DNA of 64,000 nucleotides from contig OY744605.1 in assembly GCA_963556255.1 (NCBI GenBank), positions 86,156,528-86,220,527 of the forward strand, in the 5' to 3' direction. Position 1 is the first letter of the stretch. Each line of letters begins with the position of its first letter. Positions 9,889 to 21,894 of the stretch are shown one piece after another. The position numbers and the translations under genes were made by a program. A model generated the notes under the pieces. That model searched no databases. It saw only the letters and a program-made list of their open reading frames with translations, and was not told where the DNA came from. This DNA is from Allolobophora icterica (Eukaryota; Annelida; Clitellata; Crassiclitellata; Lumbricidae).

Positions 9889-11730
9889 CTAACTACATTC
9901 GGTACAGGTAAATAATTGTGTGGAATGGTTACCACAAACAAATTGACCACACGTGCTGCATCTGTGCTTCGTCTTGGTGTCATTCTTTCGATCGCACATG
10001 TGACATCGTCCTCTCTGAGGAGTGATGACTGTGTCGTTCTGTGTTGTCGTAGGAACAGGCAGATTCACGTATTCCAAAGCCCGCTTTATCGATGTTCTGC
10101 CGCTTACGCAGGGCGTGCTTCTTCTGCTGTCGATCCATGGAAGACACATACTTTTCCCCATTTCCAATATGAATGCTCTCCTTCTGTCCTTCTGATTAGT
10201 GTTTGCAGAATCCACCCATTCAGGATGTTGATGAAACCAAATCACGGATGCGTTATGTGCAGCTATATCCAGAAGGGTGAAGAAAAGTGTCAATGGCCAT
10301 CGTCTGGTAGAACCTTTCACTGTATATTGTCTGCACATTTTGTCCAAAGTGTCAACTGCACCTTTAGTGCTATTGTAGGTAAGGATGACCTCTGGTTTCT
10401 TGTGACATTCGGACGAGATCACATTGTCGTGATGAGCAGTTGACAATAAGGTGACAGCCTTATTTTTCTTTGGCGCGTATGACACTATTGTCATCTTATC
10501 GGAAAATCCAAACACTGATGACAACAATTCTCGTTTAGCATTTGGTAGCATTTCTCTAGGTATGCATCCTTTCGACTTTCTCAATGTTCCGACTAGGGTC
10601 AGAGAATTATCTAACAGATGTTGAGCTAGAGTAACATCGGTGAAGAAGTTGTCCGTTGTCACATTCCGTCCTGAGCCATACAAATGGGTGCACAAATCTT
10701 TTACAACTCTCACACCTTGCCCTTTTTCAGGAACATTGTTTATCTTCCCTGTGTAAACTTGGAAATACGTGCAATATCCTGTGGGTACATCGGCAATAAT
10801 CCAAATTTTTATTCCGTATTTAGCGGGTTTCGACGGGATATAAACCCTGAATGGGCACTTGCCACGATAGGCCGACAGCATTTCGTCAACGGTAACTTGT
10901 TCCGAGGGAATGTATTTCTCTTTACATCTGTTTGAGAACACGTCAGTTACTTCTCTTATTGCAGCCAATTTATCTGTCACACGTCTTTCAGCTCTGCTTT
11001 CCTTATCGTCAAAACGAATGAATTGAAGAAAGCCTTCAAATCTGCTCTTTGACATAGTTGCTCGGAGAAACGGTCGTCCCCACTCCTCACCCCACAGTTG
11101 GTTTATAGATTCATTCCTGCCTTTGGTAACACCGATAACAAATAACAATCCCAAGAATGCTTTCAATTCTGAGAGAGTGAATAGTTTGAAAGTTTTCTTA
11201 TAACCCCTCTCAGCAGATTCATTCCTGCCTTTGGTAACACCGATAACAAATAACAATCCCAATAATGCTTTCAATTCTGAGAGAGTGAATAGTTTGAAAG
11301 TTTTCTTATAACCCCTCTCAGCACACACCCTCACCGCTTCCTGATTTGTCCATTCCAGAATTTTTTCAAGAACAGCATCTTCAAAGAATAGCGCAAAAGC
11401 ATCTGAAGCCTTCTCAAGGATAACATTTGTAGCAGGGCCGGGTACATTTCTAACAATATCAGCAGCAGCTCGTCTACCTTGCTTAGCAGGAACTTTTTTC
11501 GACCAACGTGTCAATCCGTCTTTCGACAACATAATATCGTCTGTTGCTGGAGCAATGTCCTCCACGTCCTGTTCGTCTTCATCCGTGCTTTCCTCTACCT
11601 CGACGTTATCCACTTCGTCCTCTTCCGATTCATCGTGGAAGTCGTCGACAGCTTCTTCATCGAAATAGTCATTCGCTATCCAGGCTCCAATGATTTCTTT
11701 GGCCGCTGCACCTGTTATTCTTTTAGCCAT
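9889..11730 (-). CDS. piggyBac transposase (PGBD-like), 613 aa
   Basis: One uninterrupted frame from ATG at 11730 to TAG at 9889-9891. An acidic N-terminus (about residues 20-65) precedes the DDE_Tnp_1_7 fold. Candidate catalytic Asp residues sit in EQVTVDEML, NVTTDNFFTD and KGAVDTLDKM, the places expected for the piggyBac DDD triad. The C-terminus has the Cys/His-rich zinc-binding domain (CHMCDRK..HRCSTCGQFVCGNHS). The enzyme would act in the nucleus to cut and paste the surrounding TTAA-flanked element. Odd feature: a 36-aa segment (ERGYKKTFKLF...KGRNES) is present twice in tandem, from a 108-bp duplication. Whether this tolerates activity is unknown. Length without the duplication is about 577 aa, normal for the family. 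Confidence 0.93.
   Translation of the reverse strand: MAKRITGAAAKEIIGAWIANDYFDEEAVDDFHDESEEDEVDNVEVEESTDEDEQDVEDIAPATDDIMLSKDGLTRWSKKVPAKQGRRAAADIVRNVPGPATNVILEKASDAFALFFEDAVLEKILEWTNQEAVRVCAERGYKKTFKLFTLSELKALLGLLFVIGVTKGRNESAERGYKKTFKLFTLSELKAFLGLLFVIGVTKGRNESINQLWGEEWGRPFLRATMSKSRFEGFLQFIRFDDKESRAERRVTDKLAAIREVTDVFSNRCKEKYIPSEQVTVDEMLSAYRGKCPFRVYIPSKPAKYGIKIWIIADVPTGYCTYFQVYTGKINNVPEKGQGVRVVKDLCTHLYGSGRNVTTDNFFTDVTLAQHLLDNSLTLVGTLRKSKGCIPREMLPNAKRELLSSVFGFSDKMTIVSYAPKKNKAVTLLSTAHHDNVISSECHKKPEVILTYNSTKGAVDTLDKMCRQYTVKGSTRRWPLTLFFTLLDIAAHNASVIWFHQHPEWVDSANTNQKDRRRAFILEMGKSMCLPWIDSRRSTPCVSGRTSIKRALEYVNLPVPTTTQNDTVITPQRGRCHMCDRKNDTKTKHRCSTCGQFVCGNHSTQLFTCTECS
11108..11323. repeat. 108-bp tandem duplication inside the transposase gene
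   Basis: Two adjacent 108-bp units (11108-11215 and 11216-11323) are almost identical; one visible change gives KALLG versus KAFLG. The duplication is in frame and adds 36 residues to the N-terminal part of the transposase core. Confidence 0.92.
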
Positions 11731-12130
11731 TGTCTATTCACGAATATAAGACTGAAACTGCTTTGTCTGTGTTATTTTTCGAAATTTTGTAGACTTACAA
11801 CATATAAACAAACAAAAATGGCTGTTCCAGTTGAGATAGGTAAGGTCACGTGCATAATCACGTGGCCTTGAATTTCTGAAAACAAATATTCAAGATAGCA
11901 TGCGAAGAAGCAGAGATACACCTGAAAAATCATGTGACCTTGAATTTCAAGGTCATCCGTGAAGGTCACGCATTTGGCAGTAGCTGCAATGAATTCCCTG
12001 ACCCATAAAACATTAGAAACGAAACAAAAATTATCAAATTCCATGCCCAGGAACAGGTATACCTTGGGGGTCATTTGGACCCCCAAGCATAGAAGACGTA
12101 GTTTTTTTGTTCGCGTATGGCGAAGGTTAA

Positions 12131-13599
12131 ATGCTATTTGACATTTTCACTGAGGTACGTTTTAACTTAAATTAGAGTCTACAAGTAGGCCTACATTGGA
12201 AATAAATCTATTAAATCGCTGTTTTGGTTGTCTCTATTTTGAGCACTCACAGTTTTTGAATCGCTATTTTATGATCGCTATTTTGACGATCGCGGTTTTG
12301 TGATCGCGGTTATTAACGTATACCCTAATCTCCAGACACAATTAAGGCTGTGTTTAGAAAACCTAAATTGCCTTATTTCGAATCTGGGAATAATTTTAAT
12401 GTAGGCCTAGGCCTAGATGTCAAACCAGATATCCTATGATTGGCAGCTAAATGACAACTGTTTCCAGTTTATAAATTATAGGCTATTATAAAAATATAGG
12501 GTGAAAATAATATTATATAAACTAAGTCTATTATTACCAAATATGACATTTTAAATGAAGAATTATCGAGACCAGTAAAGAACGACATTAAGCAGAAATG
12601 AAGAAATTGCAATGGTTAGTTACAAAGTAAAAAAGTTCGACATTGACATTGACAAAGCTGGCTCAGAGAGCGACTAATTTGTTCTTGAAGGGGCGCTAAC
12701 AAATTTTAGCTATCAATTATAATTTGTACATCTCTTTTGTATGACTACACTGCATCGACTTTCCAATAGTTGCTTTTAAGAGTTTTAACAAATTAACCGA
12801 TTTTTTAATGTTTATTTAACGACTCTGTCATATCGAAGATGATTTGGGTCTATTAAATTTTGTAATAAGGACTAAAGCAAAAATATATGTTGCTGTGGCA
12901 CATTGAAATATATTCGCTAGATGACAGGATATAGTTTTAAAACTCCAGCTTACTTTTCATGGTAGTGCAACACTTTAATCGCGTGCCATTTTGTGTTGAT
13001 GACCATATGAACCAGATTATGGGAATTTCAAGACTAATGCCAAACCTGGATAGACTATGTGTATATAATTTAGTGGACAGCCACATTTAATTAACGACAG
13101 AAAAGAAATTATTTGAAATTTTGACTACATGATTTCTTAAACATGTCAGTGAAACGAAACTTGCAAGTAATCTTCTAGTAATAGTGTATAAAACTTTGAG
13201 AACAAGAATTATAGGCCTAATCCAGTTTTACTGAGACTGTGGAGATTCGATGTTTTAAGTGGAGCTGTAGTTTTTCTGCTACACATTAGCTAGCTCAGTG
13301 AACACCGGAAATATTGCATAATTTTTCAGCCTGCCAATGATGCACATGGCTGGTTACCATCAGTTGCTGCTTGGGATTGGATACGTGCATAGCTAGATTG
13401 GATCTCCAGTTACTCAATGCGATGGTAGATTTCAGTCTTTTTATATAAAACCAATGTCATGGAGGCAGCGTATGATCTCAGATCTGTTGAGTTAATATTG
13501 TGTTCCAATCCTTTATGACTATAAAATTATGAGAATGGAAATGTTATCAGATCCTCTTGTTTTCTGATTGAAAGATTAACTTGTATGAGTGCATGGCTG
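12131..13599. other. No gene; dispersed repeat shared with 36 kb
   Basis: 12330-12790 aligns with 36130-36545 (shared GGGAATAATTTT.ATGTAG, GAGCGACTAA and GACTACACTGCATC blocks) and partly with 37080-37265. This marks an unclassified dispersed family. The rest shows no recognised coding signal. Confidence 0.45.
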
Positions 13600-14790
13600 C
13601 AACTTCAGACATAAAACTTGATGGCAGAGTTTTTGTGCTTAAAGAAAGAAAAACTACCAAATCAATCACTGCTCTAAACCACCATCTCCAATCAAAGATG
13701 TTCTCTGTCTTCCATCCTTTGTGTTCTTTGGAGTGGGAAAATTGGACATCAAGCGTCTCTTAAGACCTGATGTTCAACTAACCTCACTCCATACCACCTA
13801 CACGTGGTCCTCCTGAGCAAGGAAAGTCTATGGTGGACGACCGAGTCTTTGCCGTGATGTGCAATTACCCAGTGGCAGAGACCCTAAGGAACGTACAATG
13901 GAGCTATGCATAATCATATCTTCTGTAAAATAATATGATAGCTTGTTTACATATTTACCAAGTTTTAGCTGTACTTCTTTTTTAAATACTATGAAGATAT
14001 GAGATTGTGTGATTTAGAGTTGGATTGATTTCAGTTGACTTTGATGGAATGGTGTACTTCTAAGTCCAGTCTGTTTAACATTAAAGGTTTGAGCAAAACT
14101 AATCCTTACAAAATCAGTGAAAGAATTCTTGGAACTGGGCCTTGCCAGTATTACTAACTAGTCATGCAACTACGAATGGACAACAGTCATTCGAATTTAA
14201 TGAGCTGCACTGAAATCATGTTTTATATTTTGAAACATATTAATTTTGAGGTTTTACGGTTCTTTGTAGCAAGTCTATCAAGAAGACGAGCAACATTCTG
14301 TTAGAGCTTCAAAATGGAGTTGTAGGACAAGGTCGGCACTTCTTTGATCTTCACCAAGAACATTGCAGTGGATTTAGTTGACTACAACTTTCGCTATTGT
14401 CAACTATTTCATCATCAGTTGAAATCAAACTGAAAAACTACTTAAAGTTGTGCTATTACACAAAGGTTGGATAGCTTCAGTATTTCGTCATTATGCTTTT
14501 CAGGTTGACTAATTCTTACTTTACTCGAAAATTACTACAATGTACAGATGAAACATGAACCCTTCTTGTGAGCATCTGAAAAACTAGACACTGATTGTGT
14601 TGAAAGACGATGACAACAATTGCAGAAGTGCATACCAAAACTCAAGCTTATCAAAACCATGCAAATCTCAACTTTGTCTATAATCTGGTGATTGGAGAAA
14701 CACATACGAATCATTTAAAAACCACACAGATGTAAATTATTTCTAAAACAATACAGGTGCCAGTAATGTCAGAAAACATTTGCTCTGACA
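13600..14790. other. 5' flank of ZNF-B
   Basis: 13680-13910 matches the reverse complement of 27060-27300, and 14220-14480 matches that of the ZNF-A and ZNF-C flanks. A decayed finger is visible at 14755-14808: [20 protein letters not shown], where the Leu codon TTA has become TAA (14764-14766). An earlier, even more decayed finger-like stretch lies near 14725. Confidence 0.55.
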
Positions 14791-16676
14791 ATGCAGATAA
14801 GAATCCATACTGGCGACAAACCGTACAGATGTCAGTTATGTCAGAGATCATTTGCTAGAGATAGTCATATGAAAATGCACATGAGAACTCATACTACCGA
14901 AAAACCATACAAGTGCCAGTTGTGTCAGAAAATATTTGCTCGAGGTAGTTATCTGAAAATACACATGAGAATCCATACTGGCGAAAAACCATACAAATGT
15001 CAGTTATGTCATAAATCATTTGCTCGAGGTAGTGATCTGAAAAAGCACATGAGAACTCATACTGGCGAAAAACCATACAAATGTCAGTTATGTCATAAAT
15101 CATTTGCTGTAAATAGTCACATGAAATCTCACTTGAGAATACATACTGGCGTAAAACCATACAAATGTCAGTTATGTCAGAAATCATTTGCTCATCTCAT
15201 TCACCTGAAAACGCACAGGAGAAACCATACTGGCGAGAAACCACACAGGTGCCAGTTATGTGAGAAAAGATTTACTCAAGGTAGTAATCTCAAAACTCAC
15301 ATGAGAATCCATACTGGCGAAAAACCCTTCAGGTGCCAGTTCTGTCAGAAATCATTTATTGATGGTGGTACTCTGAAAAAGCACATGAGAATCCATACTG
15401 GAGAAAAACCATACAGGTGCCAGTTATGTCAGAAAACATTTGCTCGAGGTAGTGATCTGAAAACGCACATGAGAATTCATACTGGCGAAAAACCATACGG
15501 GTGCCAGTTATGTCAGAAAAGATTTAGTCAAGGTGGTAATCTGATAATTCACATGAGAATCCATACTGACGAGAAACCATACAAATGTCATTTATGTCAG
15601 AAATCATTTGCTTTAGATAGTCGTCTGAAAACGCACATGATAACACATACTGACGAAAAGCCATACAAATGTCAGTTATGTCAGAAATCATTTGCTCGTC
15701 TCATTCACCTGAAAACGCACAAGAGAAACCATACTGGCGAGAAACCATACATTTGCCTGTTATGTCCGAAATCATTTAATGTAAGTGGTACTCTGAAAAA
15801 GCACATGAGAATCCATACTGGCGAAAACCATACAGGTGCCATTTATGTGAGAAAAGATTTACTCAAGGTAGTAATCTCAAAACTCACATGAGAATCCATA
15901 CTGGCGAAAAACCATACAGGTGCCAGTTATGTCAGAAAACATTTGCTCGAGGTAGTGATCTGAAAACGCACATGAGAACTCATGCTGACGAAAATCCACA
16001 CAAATGTCAGTTATGTCAGAAATCATTTGCTTATTTCACTCATCTGAAAACGCATATGAGAACGCATACTGGCGATAAACCGTACATTTGCCTGTTATGT
16101 CCGAAATCATTCACAGTTATCAGTTCTCTAAAGAGTCATATGAGAACTCATACAGGAGAAAAACCTTATATATGTCAGGTGTGTAATAAAGGATTTACAC
16201 AAATGGGAAGTCTTAAAAAACACAGAATAACTCACGAAACCGAGGAACAACACACGTGCAATGAACCTCATACAAAGAGCAGTTCTTCATCGAAGAAGTT
16301 TGAACTCCATGCAGGAACACAGCCACAGGATCTTAAAATAGTAATTGATAACCTATCTGATCATTTCATCACGTTCAGTAGTACGGGCGTTAATGATCAA
16401 CCAAATGAACGTTTCTTAAATGTATATCCGGATTGTAGTGGATTTGCAGTTCCTTTTCCAAAAAGTAGAGATGGAGAATGTCTGTATATTAGCAAATTCA
16501 AATCTCCTGTGGATGGAAAATCGTCTTTGTCAAGACCTTTTGGATGTGGTGTATGTGACGAATTGCTTGAACTGGAAAAGGAATTTCTAGAGCATTGTTC
16601 TACCCATCGATTTTCTCCACCTGACGATTTATTTGCTGACGTTTGTTCAATTACTGCTCCGCATACTTGCAGTTGA
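14791..16676 (+). pseudogene. ZNF-B: poly-C2H2 zinc-finger gene broken by a one-base deletion
   Basis: From ATG 14791 the frame encodes 12 C2H2 fingers with TGEKP linkers. In the linker after finger 12 the usual GGCGAAAAACC is GGCGAAAACC (about 15821-15830), one A short. The original frame then runs out at 15891, while five more fingers and the tail continue in the next frame to the stop at 16676. The tail carries Ser-rich, FELHAGTQPQDLK and a final C2H2-like CGVCDELLELEKEFLEHCSTH. An upstream finger is cut off by TAA at 14764. If the deletion is real, the product loses the last five fingers and the tail. A homopolymer sequencing error is possible. Otherwise this would be a 17-finger DNA-binding nuclear protein like ZNF-C. 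Confidence 0.8.
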
Positions 16677-16808
16677 AAGCAATTGTAATTTGAGATAATA
16701 ATGCTGTAATAGTGCTGGGATAAGTACATGAATAGATAATTTGTACCACTTTCATGTCAGAATACTTAGATTCTGATGCAGAGAATGCAAAGGTTCCTCC
16801 TTATAGAC
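16677..16808 (+). other. 3' flank of ZNF-B
   Basis: Short non-coding sequence related to the 3' flank of ZNF-C (about 23350-23470, inverted). No clear poly(A) signal before the adjacent hAT-like element. Confidence 0.35.
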
Positions 16809-17158
16809 CAGTGTTTCTCAACCTTTTTCACATTGCGACCCACTTTGCAACATGTGTATGTCAATGAGACCCACTCCACTGAAATCCAAGGGAACCGATG
16901 CGTTAATGCGTTTCGCAACTAAATATTCAGATGGCTAAAATTGTACTTTTAAGGTTAGCCAGAATTTCGCCAGTTCAATTCTCATCTGAATTACGAAATT
17001 CTGTCAAAACATTGAAACACATCCATGCATCCCTGGCCAACACGATTTCTCCAGTGCTTCAGTGAGGAAACCTGCAATTTCCGGGAAAAATTGGCAACTC
17101 ACTTGGACGTTCTTTACGACCCACTTGCGGGTCGCGACCCATAGGTTGAGAATCACTG
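16809..17158. mobile_element. hAT-type MITE (350 bp)
   Basis: Ends CAGTGTTTCTCAACC and its complement GGTTGAGAATCACTG form a terminal inverted repeat. Flanks TTATAGAC (16801-16808) and TTATACAC (17159-17166) are an 8-bp target duplication with one mismatch, as expected for hAT. No coding capacity. The interior contains GCGACCCACTT-type repeats, another common feature of this MITE group. Confidence 0.85.
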
Positions 17159-18490
17159 TTATACACAGCACTTATCTAGGGTGTTGCCTTCTCAAATAAT
17201 TGCAAGACTGTATAATTGCTGCAGGTCATCAAAATGAGATTTTATGCTTTAGTTACTAAAGACACAGTAAAGCCTTTCATTCAGGGTTCCACTGCTTGAC
17301 AACTTTTTTTAAGTATTAAATTTAATTTCACAAATACTTCTGCTGCGATAGATATTTAATGAGTGGTTAGCTGTACATCATTTTTTTCAGACTGTTTTAG
17401 ACTATTGATAATTAGCCTATTGCCATTGCATTCGTGATGTATTAAGTACTACAAATACTTACCTTATTCTGCTTCAATTAAGTGTTTATGTTATGTTGAT
17501 AATTACAAAAGTTAAATGGGCAATCAGGATTGTCATGTATCCTAAATATTTGTTGTTTTGTGTTGTCTTTGGTGACTTTTATGATATATACTTAATTCTT
17601 TTCAAAGCCTTTAAATAAATAGGCTGCATGTCGTAAATTCCACATACTCATATTTTTCTGAATGGAATAATTATATTTGTTTAATACAATTTAATTTTAT
17701 ACTTTATATTGATCTTTATCTAACTTTAACTGGATTGTATACTAATACGAAACTAATGTAAGCAGCCTTACTGTAGAGTAGTTGAAGAGTAAATGTTTAA
17801 TGGCAAATGATACATTCGCATTGGTTACCTAATCAAAAGCGCATTGAGTTTAAGATCCTGATGTTTATGTGTAATTCTCTAGTGCAGCCTGTGCTCCATC
17901 TTATCTCAAGGACTTTGCATCGTAGTCTCTTCCATCCTTTGTTGCAGTTTTCTCCTGTTAGGCGAAACACTAAACATTAAAAGTCATTATTATTATGCAT
18001 TTATAAGTGCTGCAAGCATAATTTTTAAAAGAATTTGCAGAGGGACTACTGCAGAATATAATCTGATATTGTAGCCCTTGAATGCTTTTTCAGAAAAAAA
18101 TTTTAAACGCATAATATTCATAGTTGGGCTAAGTTTAGCCTTGTTTGGCAAGCTGCTTAGAAAGTGAGTGTGATGGGTTTTTGTAATGCTTATGGGATTG
18201 TAAACACATGTTTGAATGCTTATTTCTGTTAAATGTGTAACAAATATTGTCTGAAAATGTACAAAAATATGTAAAACGTGTTTAAACAGTTGACTGCAAG
18301 TTTCAAATTCAATTATATTAAAAATGTCACTCTACTTTGTGAATACTTTTCTCTGTTATCACTCGTAACTTGTGTTACTTATGTTCAATGCACTTTCAAG
18401 TTTTGCATTAATATAATTATGTGATAGATTGATTGTATCTAACTTTAGCTATACTGTGTGACAATGGCTGAAGTTTGATCTAAATTGTTT
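17159..18490. other. 3' flank of the ZNF-B arm, with a LINE remnant
   Basis: AT-rich; it is the inverted counterpart of about 21895-23300. Around 17815-17930 the plus strand keeps LINE RT C-terminal traces (PNQKRIEFKILMFMCNSL, then frame-shifted APSYLKDFAS). No gene was recognised. Confidence 0.5.
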
Positions 18491-19125
18491 TTGGTTTTGC
18501 AGAATGCATATTTTTTTAAAATGCATTTTGCGATAAGTCACTTTATCCTGTTAACTCGAAAAGGGTGGATGTTAGGGCATAACCAGGTAGACATTTTCCG
18601 CCGAGTACCGAATCCGAGTATTACGGATGTACTGTTTCCCGGATCCGAGTACGAAACGAACACCATTTGTTCCATATGCGAAGCTGCACATTTTCATGCA
18701 ATATAAATTATCGAGATAAATTTTTTACTTTTTGAAGTTTAAAAATAAATAATCAATTAAATGGACCTGATTTCCATTGTGGACTTCTGGTGTTAGTGTT
18801 TTTTGTACTTTTCTTCTTCAATCAATCAATCAATCAATCAATATATCTTTATTGCTTTCCATGACAATCAGTTAACAAATCGTTTGAATCTATGCGATTT
18901 AAGGTAAAATACAGCAGTTTAATAAAGTACCAATAATCAGACGGTAAGTTCAGTAATTTCAGTAAGTTCAGAAATCAAACTGAAAAGTAAGTTCAGTAAT
19001 TGAGTAACATTGTTTCCGATTCTGATAATTAGGAATGGTAAGTTAACAATGAGCATTTAAGAATTTATAATTGTCACCGAAGGCAATGGGCGACCCTAAA
19101 GGGACAGAGTCCCGCTACGCAGGGC
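18491..19125. other. Central spacer of the ZNF-B/ZNF-C inverted repeat, left part
   Basis: Contains (AATC)n at 18818-18840 followed by a LINE/SINE-like antisense end (ATATCTTTATTGC...). No gene was recognised. Confidence 0.4.
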
Positions 19126-20242
19126 TACCCGACTAGGTAAATTTCCCGAAAAATTTTGATGGCAGATAATTAGTTTCGGTAATCCTGGGTTTTAGCGTCC
19201 GAAATTATTTATATTGCATAAGCGATGAAAACGTTTTACAGTTAAACTTAAAGAAGAAGTTGGAAGATTGATGAAAATATCAATGAAACTAGAAGCTGGA
19301 TAATCGATTAAATATAACTGAAACTAGAAGTTGGATGAACGATGATTATTTATTGTATTATTGTATTAGAACGTTTCAATGAAAATAATTTTTGTCTTTA
19401 GCGTCCGAAATTATTTCAATGTAAATGGTCGTTTCATAATCAATAGTTGTTGTAGTTTTCGCCAATTGCTACGATGAATTCATCGTTCATCCAACTTCTA
19501 GTTTGAGTTATATTTTAATCGATTATCCAGCTTCTAGTTTCGTGAATATTTTCATCAATCTTCCAACTTCCAGTTCGAGTTTTGGTAATCCTGGGTTTTA
19601 GCGTCGGAAACTATTTACATTGCATGAGCGATGAAAACATATCACAGTTAAACTCAAACAAGAAGTTGGAAGATTGATGAAAATGTTCACGAAACTAGAA
19701 GCTGGATAATCGATTAAAGGTAATCCTGGGTTTTAGCGTCGGAAATTATTTCATTGAAAAGTTCTAATACAATAATACAATAAATAATCATCGTTCATCC
19801 AACTTCTAGTTTCACTTATATTTTAATCGATTATCCAACTTCTAGTTTCGTGAACATTTTCATCAATCTTCCAACTTCTAGTTCGAATTTTACTATGAAA
19901 TGTTTTCATCGCTCATACACGGGAATAATATCGGCACTAAAACGATATATTTTCGTCGTAATTCCAACTTCTAGTTTGACTTTAACTATGTAATATTTTA
20001 ATCGATCATCCGGCTTCTAGTTTCATTGATATTTTCATCAATATTCCAACTTCTTGTTTGAGTTTAACTGTGAAACGTTTTCATCGCTCATGCAATGTAA
20101 ATAGTTTCCGATGCTAAAACCCAGGATTACCCGATTAAAATATAACTGAAACTAGAAGTTGGATGAACGATGATTATTTATTGTATTAGAACTTTTCAAT
20201 GAAATGATTTCCGACGCTAAAACCCAGGATTACCAAGATCAT
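19126..20242. repeat. Foldback-like array of inverted and direct subrepeats
   Basis: About 15 copies of a CCAACTTCTAGTTT-type motif occur in both orientations, typically 33-48 bp apart, joined by TTTTAATCGATTATCC and TTTTCATCAATCTTCC spacers. GGTAATCCTGGGTTTTAGCG occurs on the plus strand near 19181, 19586 and 19721, and as its complement near 20115 and 20214, giving mirrored ends. This is the architecture of foldback-type elements with subrepeat-rich inverted arms. No coding capacity. Confidence 0.7.
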
Positions 20243-21894
20243 AAGAAAAGAAAGTCAAAGGTGTCTATTATCAGCATTTATAGAATTTGGTGTGGTGATG
20301 ATTTGCGACATCTGGCGACTTCCAGATCGTTTACATCGATTTACTGTACAAATTCATTTTGTTCGTGATTTATTTCGTTTAATGCAACATGTCTCTAAAT
20401 GTAAGTGATGGTTTGACTATTATCTTACTAAAATCTCTCAGTTTTCCAACCAATATGAATATTCATGTTGTGCTTGTTTGCTCGCTAGCATGAGAAAATA
20501 AGGTTCTGAATCATAGGCGTAGACTCAGGGGGGGGGCAGCCGGGGCACGTGCCCCCCAATAATTGAGATTTATTGTACATCCAATGCAACAAGTTAGAAT
20601 AAATGACCAAATCCCCCCCCAATATTTTGGACAAGTTTACTCCAGTGTTCTGAATAATATATTATGTAGGCATGCAGGCAGACACAATGATAAATTTAGA
20701 TTTGCAAAAACAGACAACATTAAGCTAGATGAAAAGGAGCCTTGGGTATGAAGTGTGAGGAACTTCATTTTCTTAGCCTCGGCATATGAGGGCTGGTGTT
20801 CAGTCCTCTCTTCCGCTGTCTCCTCTTCCCACCGACAGTGTACGGTGAGTGTACTCGTTATAGCTGAGTTGGATACGGGTCTTAGAAGGAGCAGAAATCT
20901 CGATTCAAACCTCTGCCCTGGCGGGGATTTGACAGTCCAACGGGCTAACCACTAGGCTATCCATGGGCACTTGATGCTGGATTCTGCTTTGCATGTTACG
21001 CTTATGCGCGGCTTGATCAATGGTGATTCTGACAAGTGCAGTGCTTTGAGTCAAGCCAATGTTGTATGATGGTGTCATGTCAGGGGTTTTGTACGTAGGG
21101 TCCCTAAACTGATGAAAGGCTTCATTCAGATGACACATACGTTAATATGATAGTATTTGTACAGACAGCACTGACAAATGTTAAACATAGGCCCTATTCT
21201 TATTTAATCCGTACCCACTGGGACTGCGGTGTGTCGGTCTGATCTAGCAGTAAACGAAAATATCTAGAAGTAGATACTTTGGTGCATGCTGCCTTTGGTG
21301 CATCAACGAAAATTTATATGTAATTAATGTTTCTTTCCTGGCATCACCCTACTTGTTGAGTTGTCGTAATAAAATTCTTTGACATCACTTCCTGTCGTTG
21401 TCAGTATTGTCTGTGGGATTCAATGTTGACAGAATATCTTGCTCTTGTACTAATTTCTTTGTCTTTCGAGCCATATAACTGGACACTTAAATTCTTCGAA
21501 CACTAGGCCCTATAGATCTGGAAGGGGTGCTAGGTATGTAGATATCTTGAAGGGGCACTATAAGGCAGCATGCACAGTAATTTGGAAGAAGCTTTTCATC
21601 AGTTTAAGGGCATTAGTAGGACGCATCGTTTCGTTCTGAAACTCTGTAATTTCCTCCAGATGTTCAAACAGTTCGTTATCCCAATAACCAACGACAGACA
21701 GCCTAGAACGCTGCCTCTCTCTACTAACTTCTTCTGCTTCGTTCCCAATTAAAGTTTCAGCCATGCCATCACCTTCATGTAATACCGACTGAGTAGTTAG
21801 CCAATTTCTATGAAACCAAGTACATGTACTTCAATGTTACATAAACAACACCAACATCCATCCTCTTGGAATTTGCAGGACAAAGTTATCTTCG
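20243..21894. other. Spacer, right part; hAT-like end fragment, no gene
   Basis: Around 20513-20620 there is a GGCGTAGACTCAGGGGGGGG...GTGCCCCCC segment typical of one end of an hAT element, but no partner end was found. Short unrelated frames elsewhere carry no recognised motif. Confidence 0.35.

Larger units (their letters stand above)
9330..12126. mobile_element. Apparently complete piggyBac transposon (2797 bp)
   Basis: Ends are CCTTCGCCA (9330-9338) and TGGCGAAGG (12118-12126), flanked on both sides by TTAA (9326-9329 and 12127-12130), the piggyBac target. Just inside each end is a hairpin of the form GGGGGTC-5 nt-GACCCCC. About 200 bp of subterminal sequence (9550-9740 against 11830-12050) is also inverted-repeated. 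One transposase gene fills the interior. Intact ends, target sites and frame suggest a young, possibly active copy. Confidence 0.92.

Noticed and set aside
14894..15187. Minus-strand 97-aa repetitive frame
   Set aside because: Antisense shadow of the ZNF-B finger array.
19126..20242. CRISPR array from regularly spaced repeats
   Set aside because: Repeats are in both orientations, imperfect, with repeated spacers, in an animal genome.
20513..20620. Complete hAT element starting GGCGTAGACTC
   Set aside because: No matching right end or target duplication found; kept only as a fragment note.
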